A stretch of 43,412 nt of DNA from Allosediminivita pacifica (lineage in GTDB: Bacteria > Pseudomonadota > Alphaproteobacteria > Rhodobacterales > Rhodobacteraceae). Under the pieces are notes generated by a model, which saw only the letters and a program-made list of their open reading frames with translations, ran no database searches and was not told the origin of the DNA. Location: positions 1-43,412 of the forward strand of contig NZ_QBKN01000036.1 of the NCBI RefSeq assembly GCF_003054175.1, in the 5' to 3' direction. The position numbers and the translations under genes were made by a program. Positions 8,022-15,576 of the stretch are shown one piece after another (positions within the stretch are counted from its first letter, which is position 1; the number at the start of each line of letters is the position of its first letter).

Positions 8022-8045
8022 CAATCTTGAACGCGTTCAAGATTG
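8022..8045. promoter_or_regulatory. 24-bp perfect palindrome, candidate parS centromere
   Basis: Positions 8022-8045 form a perfect 24-bp palindrome centred on GAACGCGTTC. It lies about 140 bp upstream of the repA start. A near-identical 18-bp core recurs inside repB. ParB-type proteins bind such palindromes, and repABC replicons of Rhodobacteraceae carry plasmid-specific palindromic parS sites near repA (from memory). Confidence 0.7.
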
Positions 8046-8149
8046 CCTGTGAACCCGTTGGGATGAATGGCATCGGACCCAGCTTTCCAGATCGCGAAGT
8101 ACGGTCGGAAGTGTGGAAGCTGATGGAGCACAAGAAACTCTTATCCCAT

Positions 8150-8482
8150 GCTCGACCTCTCCACGGCTCGCCCCCTTTCCGGTCCGGCGACCAGGCAAAA
8201 GGCGGCCCACACCGCATGGCTACCCCTCCTCTCGACCAGACGCTCTATGTCACCGAGGGCTGCGCACTCGTGCAGATCGAACGGCAGGCGGTAGTCGTGA
8301 CTGGTCCGGGCGCCATCGTCGTGATGCCGTCCACCGTGAAGCGCAGGAAAGGTGCTTCCGCGGCTGGTCCTATGAGCCATCCAGCACTTGCTGAATCCGT
8401 CAACGGCTCTGCCGTGCCTCGGATGGGAACCCTGACCGAAGCCGAATATGCCGCCGCCCCCTCAGGGTGCACGCAGGACTGA
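8150..8482 (+). pseudogene. Decayed cupin gene
   Basis: The stretch from about 8215 still reads as the second half of a small cupin: DQTLYVTEGCALVQ, then GPGAIVVMPSTVKRRKGASAAGPMSHPALAESVNGSAV, and the tail LTEAEYAAAP. The intact cupin at 13636 carries the same blocks in the same order (GQLLYILSGRGWVQ, AMSHVAIAESLDGRS, VSDEDY). The metal-binding HxH segment is broken: around 8205-8232 the DNA reads AHTAW in one frame and PLDQT in another, as expected after small deletions. The later His-Trp-His has become KRRKGA. No start codon or ribosome binding site serves the residue. It is probably a relic of an earlier copy of the LysR-linked cluster downstream. Confidence 0.65.
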
Positions 8483-8717
8483 CGGTCTTGTCGGCCCAGT
8501 TCTACGGATAGTGGCGGCCGACATTGATGAACTCACAGCATTAGCGCAATGGGATCTCATCACCTATTGGGCAGGGTGTCCCTGTGTTAACTTCTGTCAT
8601 AGCTCGGCCGTGGCCCCGCGCGGGACGGCATCCGAGCCCCGGCCAGCCGCTCAGACCGGCGCCAAATCTGGCGCCCGGTCCGCCATGGCAGATAGAAGAT
8701 CCATAAGGAGTGATCCC

Positions 8718-9734
8718 ATGAAAGCGACCATGCTCTATGGCGCAGGCGATGTCCGGTTCGAGGACGTGGCCAAACCGACCATCCAGAAACCGACCGATGC
8801 CATCATCCGCCTTGCCGCAAGCTGCGTCTGCGGCTCCGACCTCTGGCCCTATCGCGGCGCGCAGCCAGTCGATGGCCCGCAAGCCATGGGCCACGAGTAC
8901 TGTGGCGTGGTCGAGGCCGTGGGCGATGCCGTCACCAGCGTGAAGCCCGGGCAATTCGTCGTCGGCTCCTTCGTGCTGTCTGACAACAGCTGCCCACATT
9001 GCAAATACGGCTTCCAATCCTCCTGCGAGCAGCGCGAGTTCATGACCGGCGCGCAGGCGCCGCTGGCCCGTGTGCCGCTGGCCGACGGTACGCTGGTCGC
9101 GCTTGATCAGCACCCGGACGAAGACCTGATCCCCTCGTTTCTGGCGGTCTCGGATGTTTATGGCACCGGCTACTTCGCCTGTGACGCGGCGGGCGTGAAG
9201 CCCGGCATGACCGTGGCCGTGGTGGGGGACGGTGCCGTGGGCCTGATGGCCGTCCTTTCGGCCAAGCAGATGGGCGCGGATCGGATCATTGCTATGTCGC
9301 GCCACAAGTCGCGTCAGGACCTTGCCCTCGAATTCGGCGCGACTGACATCGTTGCCGAGCGCGGCGAAGATGGCATCGCCAAGATCCGTGAGCTGACCGG
9401 CGGCGTCGGCGCGGATGCGGTGATGGAATGTGTTGGTATGGAAGAGTCGATGAAACAGGCGATCTACGGCGCCCGTCCCGGCGGCTCGATCGGTTACGTC
9501 GGCGTGCCGCATGGCGTGACCTTCGACGGGCAGGAGCTGTTCTTTGCACAGCGCCAGATGCTCGGCGGGCCCGCCCCGGTGCGGCGTTTCCTTCCGGACC
9601 TGATCGACAGCGTGCTCAAGCGCGAGATCAATCCGGGCAAGGTCTTCGATCTCGAAATCCCGCTCGCCGACGTGGCCGAGGGCTACAAGGCGATGGACGA
9701 ACGCCGCGCGATCAAGACCCTGCTGCGTGTCTGA
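8718..9734 (+). CDS. Zinc-dependent alcohol dehydrogenase family protein
   Basis: This 338-residue medium-chain dehydrogenase oxidises an unidentified alcohol or reduces an aldehyde with NAD(P). The N-terminal GroES-like domain holds the catalytic zinc ligands in SCVCGSDLWPYRG and GHEYCG. The structural-zinc lobe is abbreviated (DNSCPHCKYGFQSSC: three Cys rather than four). The Rossmann domain carries VVGDGAVGLMAV at about 170-181. The start at 8718 has AAGGAG eight bases upstream (8704-8709); the frame is open further upstream without a better start. A strong terminator follows, so it is probably monocistronic. No copy of the LysR-type motif was found upstream, in contrast to the genes that follow. 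Confidence 0.9.
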   Translation: MKATMLYGAGDVRFEDVAKPTIQKPTDAIIRLAASCVCGSDLWPYRGAQPVDGPQAMGHEYCGVVEAVGDAVTSVKPGQFVVGSFVLSDNSCPHCKYGFQSSCEQREFMTGAQAPLARVPLADGTLVALDQHPDEDLIPSFLAVSDVYGTGYFACDAAGVKPGMTVAVVGDGAVGLMAVLSAKQMGADRIIAMSRHKSRQDLALEFGATDIVAERGEDGIAKIRELTGGVGADAVMECVGMEESMKQAIYGARPGGSIGYVGVPHGVTFDGQELFFAQRQMLGGPAPVRRFLPDLIDSVLKREINPGKVFDLEIPLADVAEGYKAMDERRAIKTLLRV

Positions 9735-9761
9735 CGCCAGCGCGCCAAGACTGCGAAAGCG

Positions 9762-9795
9762 AAGGCCGGCCCGGTTCCCCGGGCCGGCCTTTTTC
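9762..9795 (+). terminator. Rho-independent terminator after the alcohol dehydrogenase gene
   Basis: A 13-bp perfect stem, AAGGCCGGCCCGG (9762-9774) with CCGGGCCGGCCTT (9779-9791), has the loop TTCC and is followed by TTT. It lies 27 bases after the stop codon. Confidence 0.85.
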
Positions 9796-9952
9796 GTGTC
9801 CTGCCTGTCGTGCGATGCGCAAAGGGCGCGCCCCAGAGGCCGCGCCCTTGCGTGGTTGCCGTGAGTGGGCCGGAGGGGCGTGAAACTGCTGATCAAGCAG
9901 GCCTGAGCACAGCATACGGGCAACTATGAATACGCCGCCCGTATGCAAGGCC

Positions 9953-11368
9953 TTATGAACCCGCGGTATTGAACCGGGCCGGGGCGCGCGCCGGGCGAGG
10001 GATCAGGGCCCAGGCGATCACCAAAGACAGCACCAGCAGGATCGCTCCGGTGGTCATCGCGGCGTGGTAGCTGGCGGCGAAATCCGCAGGTCCGCCGAAG
10101 AGAGCGGCCATGGCGACAAGGAAGGCGAGGCCAAAGGACATGCCCATCTGGTGCGCTACGTTCACAAGCCCCGAGGCCGCGCCTGCGTCTTCCTTGCGGG
10201 TGCCCGCGATGCCCGAGGCCGTGAGCGGCCCGAAGCAGAAGCCCTGACCGGCGCCGATCAGCGCCATGGGCAGCGCGATGGAGGTGACATAACCCGCCCC
10301 CGCATCGGCCTGCGCCAGCCAGATCATCCCCACAGCGGTGACCGCGAGGCCCGCGAGCATCAGCGTCCGGTTGCCCAGTGTCTCGGTCAGGCGCGGCACC
10401 GTCATGGCGACGCCGAAGTTGACCAACGTCATCGGAAGAAAACCGAGGCCTGCCTGCAACGGGCTGAAGCCGTCGACGCCTTGAAGGAACTGTGTTGTGA
10501 AGAAGAAGAACCCGACCATGGCGGCAAGGAAGAGGAACCGCGCCCCGTACGCGCCGATCCGCTCTCGGCTGGCGAAGAGACGCAGTGGCATGATCGGCTG
10601 GGCGGCGCGGGCCTCATGCAAAACAAAGGCCACGATGATCAGCGCGCCGACCCCGATCGCCGAAAGAGCGGTGCTGTCGCTCCAGCCGCGCTCAGCGGTC
10701 GAGAGGACGCCCCAGATCAGCGCCCCGAACCCGAGGGTCGAGCCGATGGCACCGGCAAGGTCGAACTTGCCCGGCGTCGGCGTCGTCTCCTCCACGAAAC
10801 GTGCGCCGAGGAAGATCATCGCCAGCCCGATGGGCAGGTTGATGAAGAAGCCCACGCGCCAGCTAAGCGTATCGGCCAGCACGCCGCCGAGGACGAGGCC
10901 GAAGGCTGCCCCGATCCCGGCGGTGGAGCCGTACCAAGCGGTTGCGCGGGTCCGTTCGCGCCCCTCCGCGAATGAGAAGGAGAGCAGCGCCAGCGTCGAA
11001 GGTGCGAGGATCGCCGCGCCGAAGCCCTGGATGCCACGGGCGATGATCAGCATCTCCGCGCTCTGCGCCACGCCGATGGCGAGGGAGGCCAGGGTGAAGA
11101 TCACCAGCCCAGCCTGAAACGTCTTGCGCCGCCCGAGGATGTCGCCAGCCCGTGCCCCCAGAAGGAGGAAGCCGCCGAAGGTGAGCGTGTAGATGGATTG
11201 CACCCAGCTCAGCTCGGCCGTGGTGAACGAGAGCTCCTCGCGGATCTTCGGCAGGCCGGTTATGACGATGGAGACGTCGAGGATGATCATCAGATAGCTG
11301 ATGAGGATGATGGCGAGGATCGCGCCGGGGTGGCGCGCGGGGGTCTCGCCCTGTTCAGGATGTGACAT
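9953..11368 (-). CDS. MFS transporter, DHA2/EmrB-QacA type
   Basis: This 471-residue inner-membrane protein has about 14 hydrophobic segments, as in the DHA2 (14-TMS) drug:proton antiporters. Motif A is visible after the second segment (GARAGDILGRRKTFQAG). The phrase LDVSIVITGLPKIREEL in segment 1 and ARGIQGFGAAILAPSTLALL in segment 4 are typical of the subfamily. It follows the NADP-binding oxidoreductase gene by 24 bases on the same strand, with AAGGACC before the ATG, so the two form an operon. The LysR-type motif at 12126-12156 lies upstream of that operon. The substrate is unknown; export of a toxic electrophile or its reduced product would suit the neighbours. Confidence 0.9.
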   Translation of the reverse strand: MSHPEQGETPARHPGAILAIILISYLMIILDVSIVITGLPKIREELSFTTAELSWVQSIYTLTFGGFLLLGARAGDILGRRKTFQAGLVIFTLASLAIGVAQSAEMLIIARGIQGFGAAILAPSTLALLSFSFAEGRERTRATAWYGSTAGIGAAFGLVLGGVLADTLSWRVGFFINLPIGLAMIFLGARFVEETTPTPGKFDLAGAIGSTLGFGALIWGVLSTAERGWSDSTALSAIGVGALIIVAFVLHEARAAQPIMPLRLFASRERIGAYGARFLFLAAMVGFFFFTTQFLQGVDGFSPLQAGLGFLPMTLVNFGVAMTVPRLTETLGNRTLMLAGLAVTAVGMIWLAQADAGAGYVTSIALPMALIGAGQGFCFGPLTASGIAGTRKEDAGAASGLVNVAHQMGMSFGLAFLVAMAALFGGPADFAASYHAAMTTGAILLVLSLVIAWALIPRPARAPARFNTAGS

Positions 11369-11392
11369 GGGGAGGGTCCTTGAAAGAGGGTA

Positions 11393-12046
11393 TCAGGCCG
11401 ACTGCGTCACGCCCATGAGCGAGCGGAGCCTGTCTGCATCGGTATTGGCGCGGAAACCGGGGGCGCCGCGCTGGAAGAGGCGCGCGGTCTCGAGCCCCCC
11501 GGTCACAACCGGGTCGCACCCCGTGTCACGCACCAGGCGGGCGGCGAGGGCCATCGCCTCGGCGTCATCGCCCGCCAGTGGCACGCCAAGGGTGGCGCTT
11601 TCGCCATAGCCATGGGTGTCTTCAATGCAGGTCGCATCCACCGCACAGAAGCAGCGCACCAGCTTCGCCGCCGGGAAATACCCCTGGCTGAGCGCGCCGA
11701 CGCCGATACGTGCCCCCTCAATGCCAAGCCTGGAGCTGCCAGAGGGATTTGTGGCGTCGATCACGACCTTGCCCGCGAAGTGCTCGGCAAACCGCGCGCC
11801 ATAGTCAGGCATTGCGTCATAGGGCGTTGCCATCACGATCACCTCGCAGGCGGCGGCCTCGTCTACCGAGCCCGCCCGGGCGGTTGCCAGCCCTGCCACG
11901 TCGCGCTTCAGTCTCTCGGGGTGGCGGGTTGAGAGCACGACCTCGTATCCGGCCCGGGCAAGTGCCCGTCCAACTGTACCGCCCAGCCAACCGGCGCCGA
12001 TCACGCCGATGGACGGACGGCGCTCTGTCCGTTGTCCGTCAGTCAT
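11393..12046 (-). CDS. NADP-binding oxidoreductase, F420 reductase-like
   Basis: This is a 217-residue Rossmann protein of the NADPH-dependent F420 reductase / 6-phosphogluconate dehydrogenase-like type. The dinucleotide-binding loop is IGVIGAGWLGGTVGRALA near residue 12. The family phrase VVIDATNPSG lies near residue 90. The frame is open to 12100, but ATG at 12046 is preferred because it gives the usual short N-terminus and has AGGA about 12 bases upstream. It heads an operon with the MFS pump. A truncated, frameshifted relative lies at 20834-21069. The real cofactor partner and substrate are unknown. Confidence 0.82.
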   Translation of the reverse strand: MTDGQRTERRPSIGVIGAGWLGGTVGRALARAGYEVVLSTRHPERLKRDVAGLATARAGSVDEAAACEVIVMATPYDAMPDYGARFAEHFAGKVVIDATNPSGSSRLGIEGARIGVGALSQGYFPAAKLVRCFCAVDATCIEDTHGYGESATLGVPLAGDDAEAMALAARLVRDTGCDPVVTGGLETARLFQRGAPGFRANTDADRLRSLMGVTQSA

Positions 12047-12125
12047 CTTGGAATGTCCTGTGATGAGGCGCCACTCCTTCATGGGGGCGCTGTCTGACAC
12101 GTAAGATGGCAGATTTCAGAAATAT

Positions 12126-12156
12126 GATTAGACGCTGAATGCCGCATGGGTTTATG
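12126..12156 (+). promoter_or_regulatory. LysR-type operator candidate, copy 1
   Basis: GATTAG (12126-12131), CCG (12142-12144) and TTTATG (12151-12156) follow the shared pattern GATWAG-N10-CCG-N6-YTTATS. It lies about 80-110 bp upstream of the oxidoreductase-MFS operon. It matches the copy at 19019-19049 at about 25 of 34 aligned bases. Confidence 0.7.
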
Positions 12157-12285
12157 CGGATGCGGCATGTATGGCGCGGTGCCCGCAACGGCAAGCCGTC
12201 GACCGAACCCATCCACATCAGCCGAAACACAGTCGCCGACCTGCCCGAGAGTTCTGGCGACGGGACGGCCCCTGTCTTGTGCGGA

Positions 12286-12960
12286 CTACCGGGCCTGTCG
12301 CCGGGTGGCGCTTGCAAGCACCAGCCCGATGCCCGCAAAGAGGCCGATCACAGCGCCCCAGTGCAGGAAGAAGGGCCAGACCGCCGCGTTGAAGTCCCAC
12401 ATGGCAAGGCTGTAGCGAAAGCCGAGCCGGGGCCAGAGCCCCAAAAGCCCGCCACTGGCCAGCCCTTGCAGTGCGACGAGGCAAAGCAACGCGCATAGCC
12501 CCAGCCGCAGCGCCCGCGGTGTCGCGGGCAGGCCGACCTGTCGCAGCAATCGCCCGATCCGCCCGGTGTTCAGCCCGAGGTGCAGCGCGGCCAGTGGGAT
12601 CAGCCAGTAGGCCGCGAACCAATGCACTTCGCGCAGGGTGAAGAGGGCAGGGCGGGGCAGTGCTGCCAGAAGGGATTGCGAGATGGCGAGGCTGGTGCCC
12701 AGCAGGACCAGCACGTCGAGCGCAACGAGGAGGGTCAGGGCCGTGGTCACGGCCCGCTCTGCCGTCCAGCGACCGGCGCGCAGCTGACGCCACCAGAAAC
12801 GGTTGTTCAGTATATGCCGCGACAGCGCCAGCAGCATAACGGTGCCGGCGATCTCATGGGCAAGATTGCCCAGCCACCAATAGGCAAAACAGAAGACCAG
12901 CAGCGCCAGAGTCAGAAGGGCCAGCCACAACCGCGTGCCGGGTCGCTTCCAGCGGCTCAT
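12286..12960 (-). CDS. Membrane cytochrome b-like protein (DUF4405-like)
   Basis: This 224-residue protein has about six hydrophobic segments with His residues near the membrane (LAHEIAGTVMLLALSRHILN, REVHWFAAYWLIPLAALHLGLN), as in DUF4405/cytochrome b561-like electron carriers that hold haem between helices. The start at 12960 overlaps the stop of the cytochrome P460 gene by four bases (ATGA), giving translational coupling. The pair could move electrons between the quinone pool and the periplasmic c-type haem protein. That is inference from fold and context; haem ligands were not proven. The open frame extends to 13080, but that extension is antisense-like and overlaps the upstream gene. Confidence 0.7.
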   Translation of the reverse strand: MSRWKRPGTRLWLALLTLALLVFCFAYWWLGNLAHEIAGTVMLLALSRHILNNRFWWRQLRAGRWTAERAVTTALTLLVALDVLVLLGTSLAISQSLLAALPRPALFTLREVHWFAAYWLIPLAALHLGLNTGRIGRLLRQVGLPATPRALRLGLCALLCLVALQGLASGGLLGLWPRLGFRYSLAMWDFNAAVWPFFLHWGAVIGLFAGIGLVLASATRRQAR

Positions 12961-13418
12961 TCGAAGCGACGCGCGTCGTTGTAGGTGAACATGAAGTTCC
13001 GATCCTCGCGCGACATGTGGCAGGAGCGGCATCGACCGGTATTCTCGTCCATGTTGACCGTGCCATCGGGCCAGTACCACTGGAACTGCCAGTCATCGGC
13101 GCGGCTGGACTCGTCGTAGTCGGCGCCCCAGTTTTCGCCCTTTTCCATCACAAAGAGGCGATAGACCTCGCCCTCGCGCCAGTCCTGCAGGATCACCTGG
13201 GTGCCGTCGGGCACCTGGGTGCCCTCGCGGATGGCAGAGAGTGCCTCTGGCGAGGTGTACATGTACTCGGTGACATTGCCGCGGGTCACGGTCGTGTAGT
13301 GTTCCAATTCCGCGATCATCTCGTCGGTCGGAAAGCGGACGCGGTTCGGTTCTGCCAGAACGGCGGTGGCGGTAACGGCGGCGAAGGTGGTCGGCAGCAG
13401 GGCCCGAGCGAGCGTCAT
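12957..13418 (-). CDS. Cytochrome P460 family protein, periplasmic
   Basis: This 153-residue protein has an N-terminal signal peptide (residues 1-22, cleavage likely after AVLA). A single c-type haem motif CRSCH lies near the C-terminus (Cys130, Cys133, His134). The body (VRFPTDEM near the start, VILQDWREGEVYRLFVMEKG, WQFQWYWPDG) fits the cytochrome P460 domain, which in characterised members binds NO or oxidises hydroxylamine. The function here is unknown. It is the first gene of a two-gene operon with a membrane cytochrome. That operon diverges from the cupin-SDR operon across a gap containing copy 2 of the LysR-type motif, so both are probably controlled together. Confidence 0.85.
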   Translation of the reverse strand: MTLARALLPTTFAAVTATAVLAEPNRVRFPTDEMIAELEHYTTVTRGNVTEYMYTSPEALSAIREGTQVPDGTQVILQDWREGEVYRLFVMEKGENWGADYDESSRADDWQFQWYWPDGTVNMDENTGRCRSCHMSREDRNFMFTYNDARRFE

Positions 13419-13450
13419 GGAGTATCCCTAATTGGCGTTCCACTGCCATC

Positions 13451-13481
13451 GATAAGATTGCTGGGACCGATAGAGCTTATC
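13451..13481 (+). promoter_or_regulatory. LysR-type operator candidate, copy 2
   Basis: GATAAG (13451-13456), CCG (13467-13469) and CTTATC (13476-13481). This copy is also a perfect inverted repeat, CGATAAG with CTTATCG. It lies between the divergent cytochrome P460 and cupin genes. Confidence 0.72.
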
Positions 13482-13635
13482 GGCGACGGGGCATAATCTG
13501 CGCTTAGTTCATGAGCATTGAGTGGTGCCCACCTGGCCACCCATGAATTTCCAGCATCAAAGCAATACCGATCCAGCGACTAATCATATCACCAAGGCGG
13601 CGTATATCAGTGTCAACGCAACCAAGGAGACGGTC

Positions 13636-14031
13636 ATGAAGATCCTCAGAAATGCAGAACAGCCCTCGGGTGTCGGCCCGGCCAAGACCTTCACCGGCGA
13701 TGTGCGCGTCGACCAGTATTTCGAGGCAGAGGCCCCCGGTCGCACCGGCTCGGCCATCGTGACCTTCTCTGCCGGGGCGCGGACCGTTTGGCACAGCCAT
13801 CCTGCGGGGCAGCTGCTCTATATCCTCAGCGGCCGCGGTTGGGTGCAGAAGGCAGGCGAACCCAAGCAGGAGGTGCTGGCTGGGGACACCGTCTGGTTCG
13901 CCCCGAATGAACGCCACTGGCATGGCGCCAGCGACACCAAGGCGATGAGCCACGTCGCGATTGCAGAGAGCCTCGACGGGCGCTCGACGGACTGGGCCGA
14001 GCATGTCTCGGACGAGGACTACCTCGGCTGA
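13636..14031 (+). CDS. Cupin domain protein
   Basis: This is a 131-residue single-domain cupin. The metal-binding residues are visible: His53, His55 and Gln59 in WHSHPAGQ, and His96 in ERHWHGA, followed by AMSHVAIAESLDG. The start at 13636 has AAGGAGA upstream; the frame is open further up but gives a non-family N-terminus. It is followed after 36 bases by an SDR gene in the same operon. Such small cupins are often found with SDRs, aldo/keto reductases, carboxymuconolactone decarboxylase-like proteins and flavodoxins under a LysR regulator. Their chemistry is undefined. A decayed relative lies at 8150-8482. Confidence 0.9.
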   Translation: MKILRNAEQPSGVGPAKTFTGDVRVDQYFEAEAPGRTGSAIVTFSAGARTVWHSHPAGQLLYILSGRGWVQKAGEPKQEVLAGDTVWFAPNERHWHGASDTKAMSHVAIAESLDGRSTDWAEHVSDEDYLG

Positions 14032-14067
14032 CAGTCGGACCGACATGGAACGAACAAGGACAAGACA

Positions 14068-14808
14068 ATGGAAGATCTGAACAACAAAGTCGTCGTCATC
14101 ACCGGCGCGAGCTCGGGCCTCGGCGCGGAAACCGCGCGCCAACTGGTCGCTCAGGGTGCCAAGGTCGCCCTCGGCGCGCGGCGGATGGACCGGTTGAAGG
14201 AACTGGTGGCCGAACTGGGCCCGGAAAACGCTTCCGCCTTTGCGGTCGACGTGACCAGGCAGACCGAGGTCGAGGCCTTTGTCGCCGACGCCAAGTCCAA
14301 GTGGGGCAAGATTGACGCCATGCTGCACAACGCGGGGGTCATGCCGCTGGCTCCGCTTGCGATGAAGCGCGTTGACGAGTGGGACCAGTGCATTGACGTG
14401 AACCTGAAAGGGGTGCTCTACGGGATCGGGGCGGTGCTACCGATCATGCAGGAGCAGGGCTTTGGCCAGAACCTCTTCGTCTCTTCGGTTGCGGGCCATG
14501 TAATCAATCCGGCCGGCGCCGTCTATTGCGCCACCAAGTTCGGCGTGCGTGCGATTGCCGAGGCCCTGCGGCAGGAGGTCAAGCAATACGGCCCCCTGCG
14601 CACCACGATCCTGTCGCCAGGTGCCGTGGACACGGAACTGCCCGGTTCGGTCAAGGCCGAGGGCGTGCATGAAGCCATCGCGGGGTTCTACGAAGATCAG
14701 GCGATCCCAGCCTCCAGCTTTGGCCGCGCTGTGCTCTTTGCACTGAGCCAGCCTGCTGACGTGGACATCAACGAGATCCTGTTCCGCCCGACCAAGCAGG
14801 ACATGTAA
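14068..14808 (+). CDS. SDR family oxidoreductase
   Basis: This is a 246-residue short-chain dehydrogenase/reductase of classical length. It has the cofactor motif TGASSGLG near the N-terminus, NAG (LHNAGVMPLAP), the catalytic Ser in SSVAGHV and the YxxxK pair in VYCATKFG. The Arg and Lys near the glycine motif suggest NADPH. It probably reduces a carbonyl compound in the cytoplasm. It is the second gene of the cupin operon and ends at a clear terminator, so the LysR-linked promoter at copy 2 drives only these two genes in this direction. Confidence 0.92.
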   Translation: MEDLNNKVVVITGASSGLGAETARQLVAQGAKVALGARRMDRLKELVAELGPENASAFAVDVTRQTEVEAFVADAKSKWGKIDAMLHNAGVMPLAPLAMKRVDEWDQCIDVNLKGVLYGIGAVLPIMQEQGFGQNLFVSSVAGHVINPAGAVYCATKFGVRAIAEALRQEVKQYGPLRTTILSPGAVDTELPGSVKAEGVHEAIAGFYEDQAIPASSFGRAVLFALSQPADVDINEILFRPTKQDM

Positions 14809-14822
14809 GATAACAGTTCAGA

Positions 14823-14850
14823 AGGGGCGTCCTCGGGGCGCCCCTTTCTC
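14823..14850 (+). terminator. Rho-independent terminator after the SDR gene
   Basis: The stem AGGGGCG (14823-14829) with CGCCCCT (14839-14845) is followed by TTCTC. It lies 15 bases after the stop codon and just before the end of the convergent flavodoxin gene. Confidence 0.7.
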
Positions 14851-14860
14851 TGTTCTGCCG

Positions 14861-15433
14861 TCAGCCGCCCAACCAATCATCCACGCGGTTCACCACCCGG
14901 CGCTCCTGTTCGCCTTCCATGACAAAGGGAGCGGTAACCTCCGCCTCTGGAGCAGCAGCGTGCAGCAGCGCCATCGCCTCGCCCGGGCCATAGCCGCCGT
15001 GGCAGATCATGGGCACCAACCGCTTGCCGCCGAGGTCATGGGCGTCGAGGAAGCTGCGAACCGGCGGCGGCAGGCTGCCGCCCCAGATTGGAAAGGCGAG
15101 GACAATCGTGTCATATCCTGCGATATCCGCCACGTCTCCGGCGAGTGGCGGGCGATAGTCGGCCTCACGTTCGCGTGTCACTTGCTCCACCGTTTCGAAA
15201 TAGTCGATCGGGTAGGGGTTTCTGGTGCGGATCTCGAAGAGGTCGCCGCCGGTCCGGCGGCGCACCAATTCCGCCGGGATGCGACTGTTGTGGCTGCGGG
15301 TGTAGAGCACGACCAGTACGCGGCCAGAAATGTCCAATGCGGCAGTGCTATCTTGTGCCCTGGTACGGCTCGCCAGCGGTAGCAGCGTGAGCGCCGCAAG
15401 CATGAGCCGGCGCGAGAAGGGTAAGGACGGCAT
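14861..15433 (-). CDS. Flavodoxin-like protein with export signal
   Basis: This 190-residue protein has a flavodoxin fold: VLVVLYTRSHNSRIPAELV forms the phosphate loop region, and YDTIVLAFPIWGGSLPPPVRSFLD contains the flavin-stacking loop. An N-terminal signal with a twin-arginine stretch (SRRLMLAALTLLPLA, residues 7-21) suggests Tat export with FMN already bound. Most flavodoxins are cytoplasmic, so the export signal is unusual. The gene diverges from the LysR regulator across a gap with copy 3 of the shared motif. It could pass electrons in the periplasm, perhaps alongside the cytochrome P460 pair; this is inference. Confidence 0.85.
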   Translation of the reverse strand: MPSLPFSRRLMLAALTLLPLASRTRAQDSTAALDISGRVLVVLYTRSHNSRIPAELVRRRTGGDLFEIRTRNPYPIDYFETVEQVTREREADYRPPLAGDVADIAGYDTIVLAFPIWGGSLPPPVRSFLDAHDLGGKRLVPMICHGGYGPGEAMALLHAAAPEAEVTAPFVMEGEQERRVVNRVDDWLGG

Positions 15434-15531
15434 GGTGGTCTCCTTTCGGTCGGCAGGGCGTCCATGGCGATCAGCATTGGGTGATCAGGCAGCCTCCATC
15501 TTGACCATCATGTAAGTGAACGATTTATTCA

Positions 15532-15562
15532 GATAAGAAAGATCAGACCGGATACCTTTATG
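15532..15562 (+). promoter_or_regulatory. LysR-type operator candidate, copy 3
   Basis: GATAAG (15532-15537), CCG (15548-15550) and TTTATG (15557-15562). It ends 14 bp before the lysR start and lies about 100 bp from the divergent flavodoxin gene. This is the usual place for an autoregulatory LysR site. Confidence 0.72.
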
Positions 15563-15576
15563 AAGGACATTCATCA

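Noticed and set aside
8541-9923. Minus-strand open frame of about 460 codons opposite the alcohol dehydrogenase gene
   Set aside because: It runs through the whole dehydrogenase gene and its terminator on the other strand; composition and lack of a start site mark it as a shadow.
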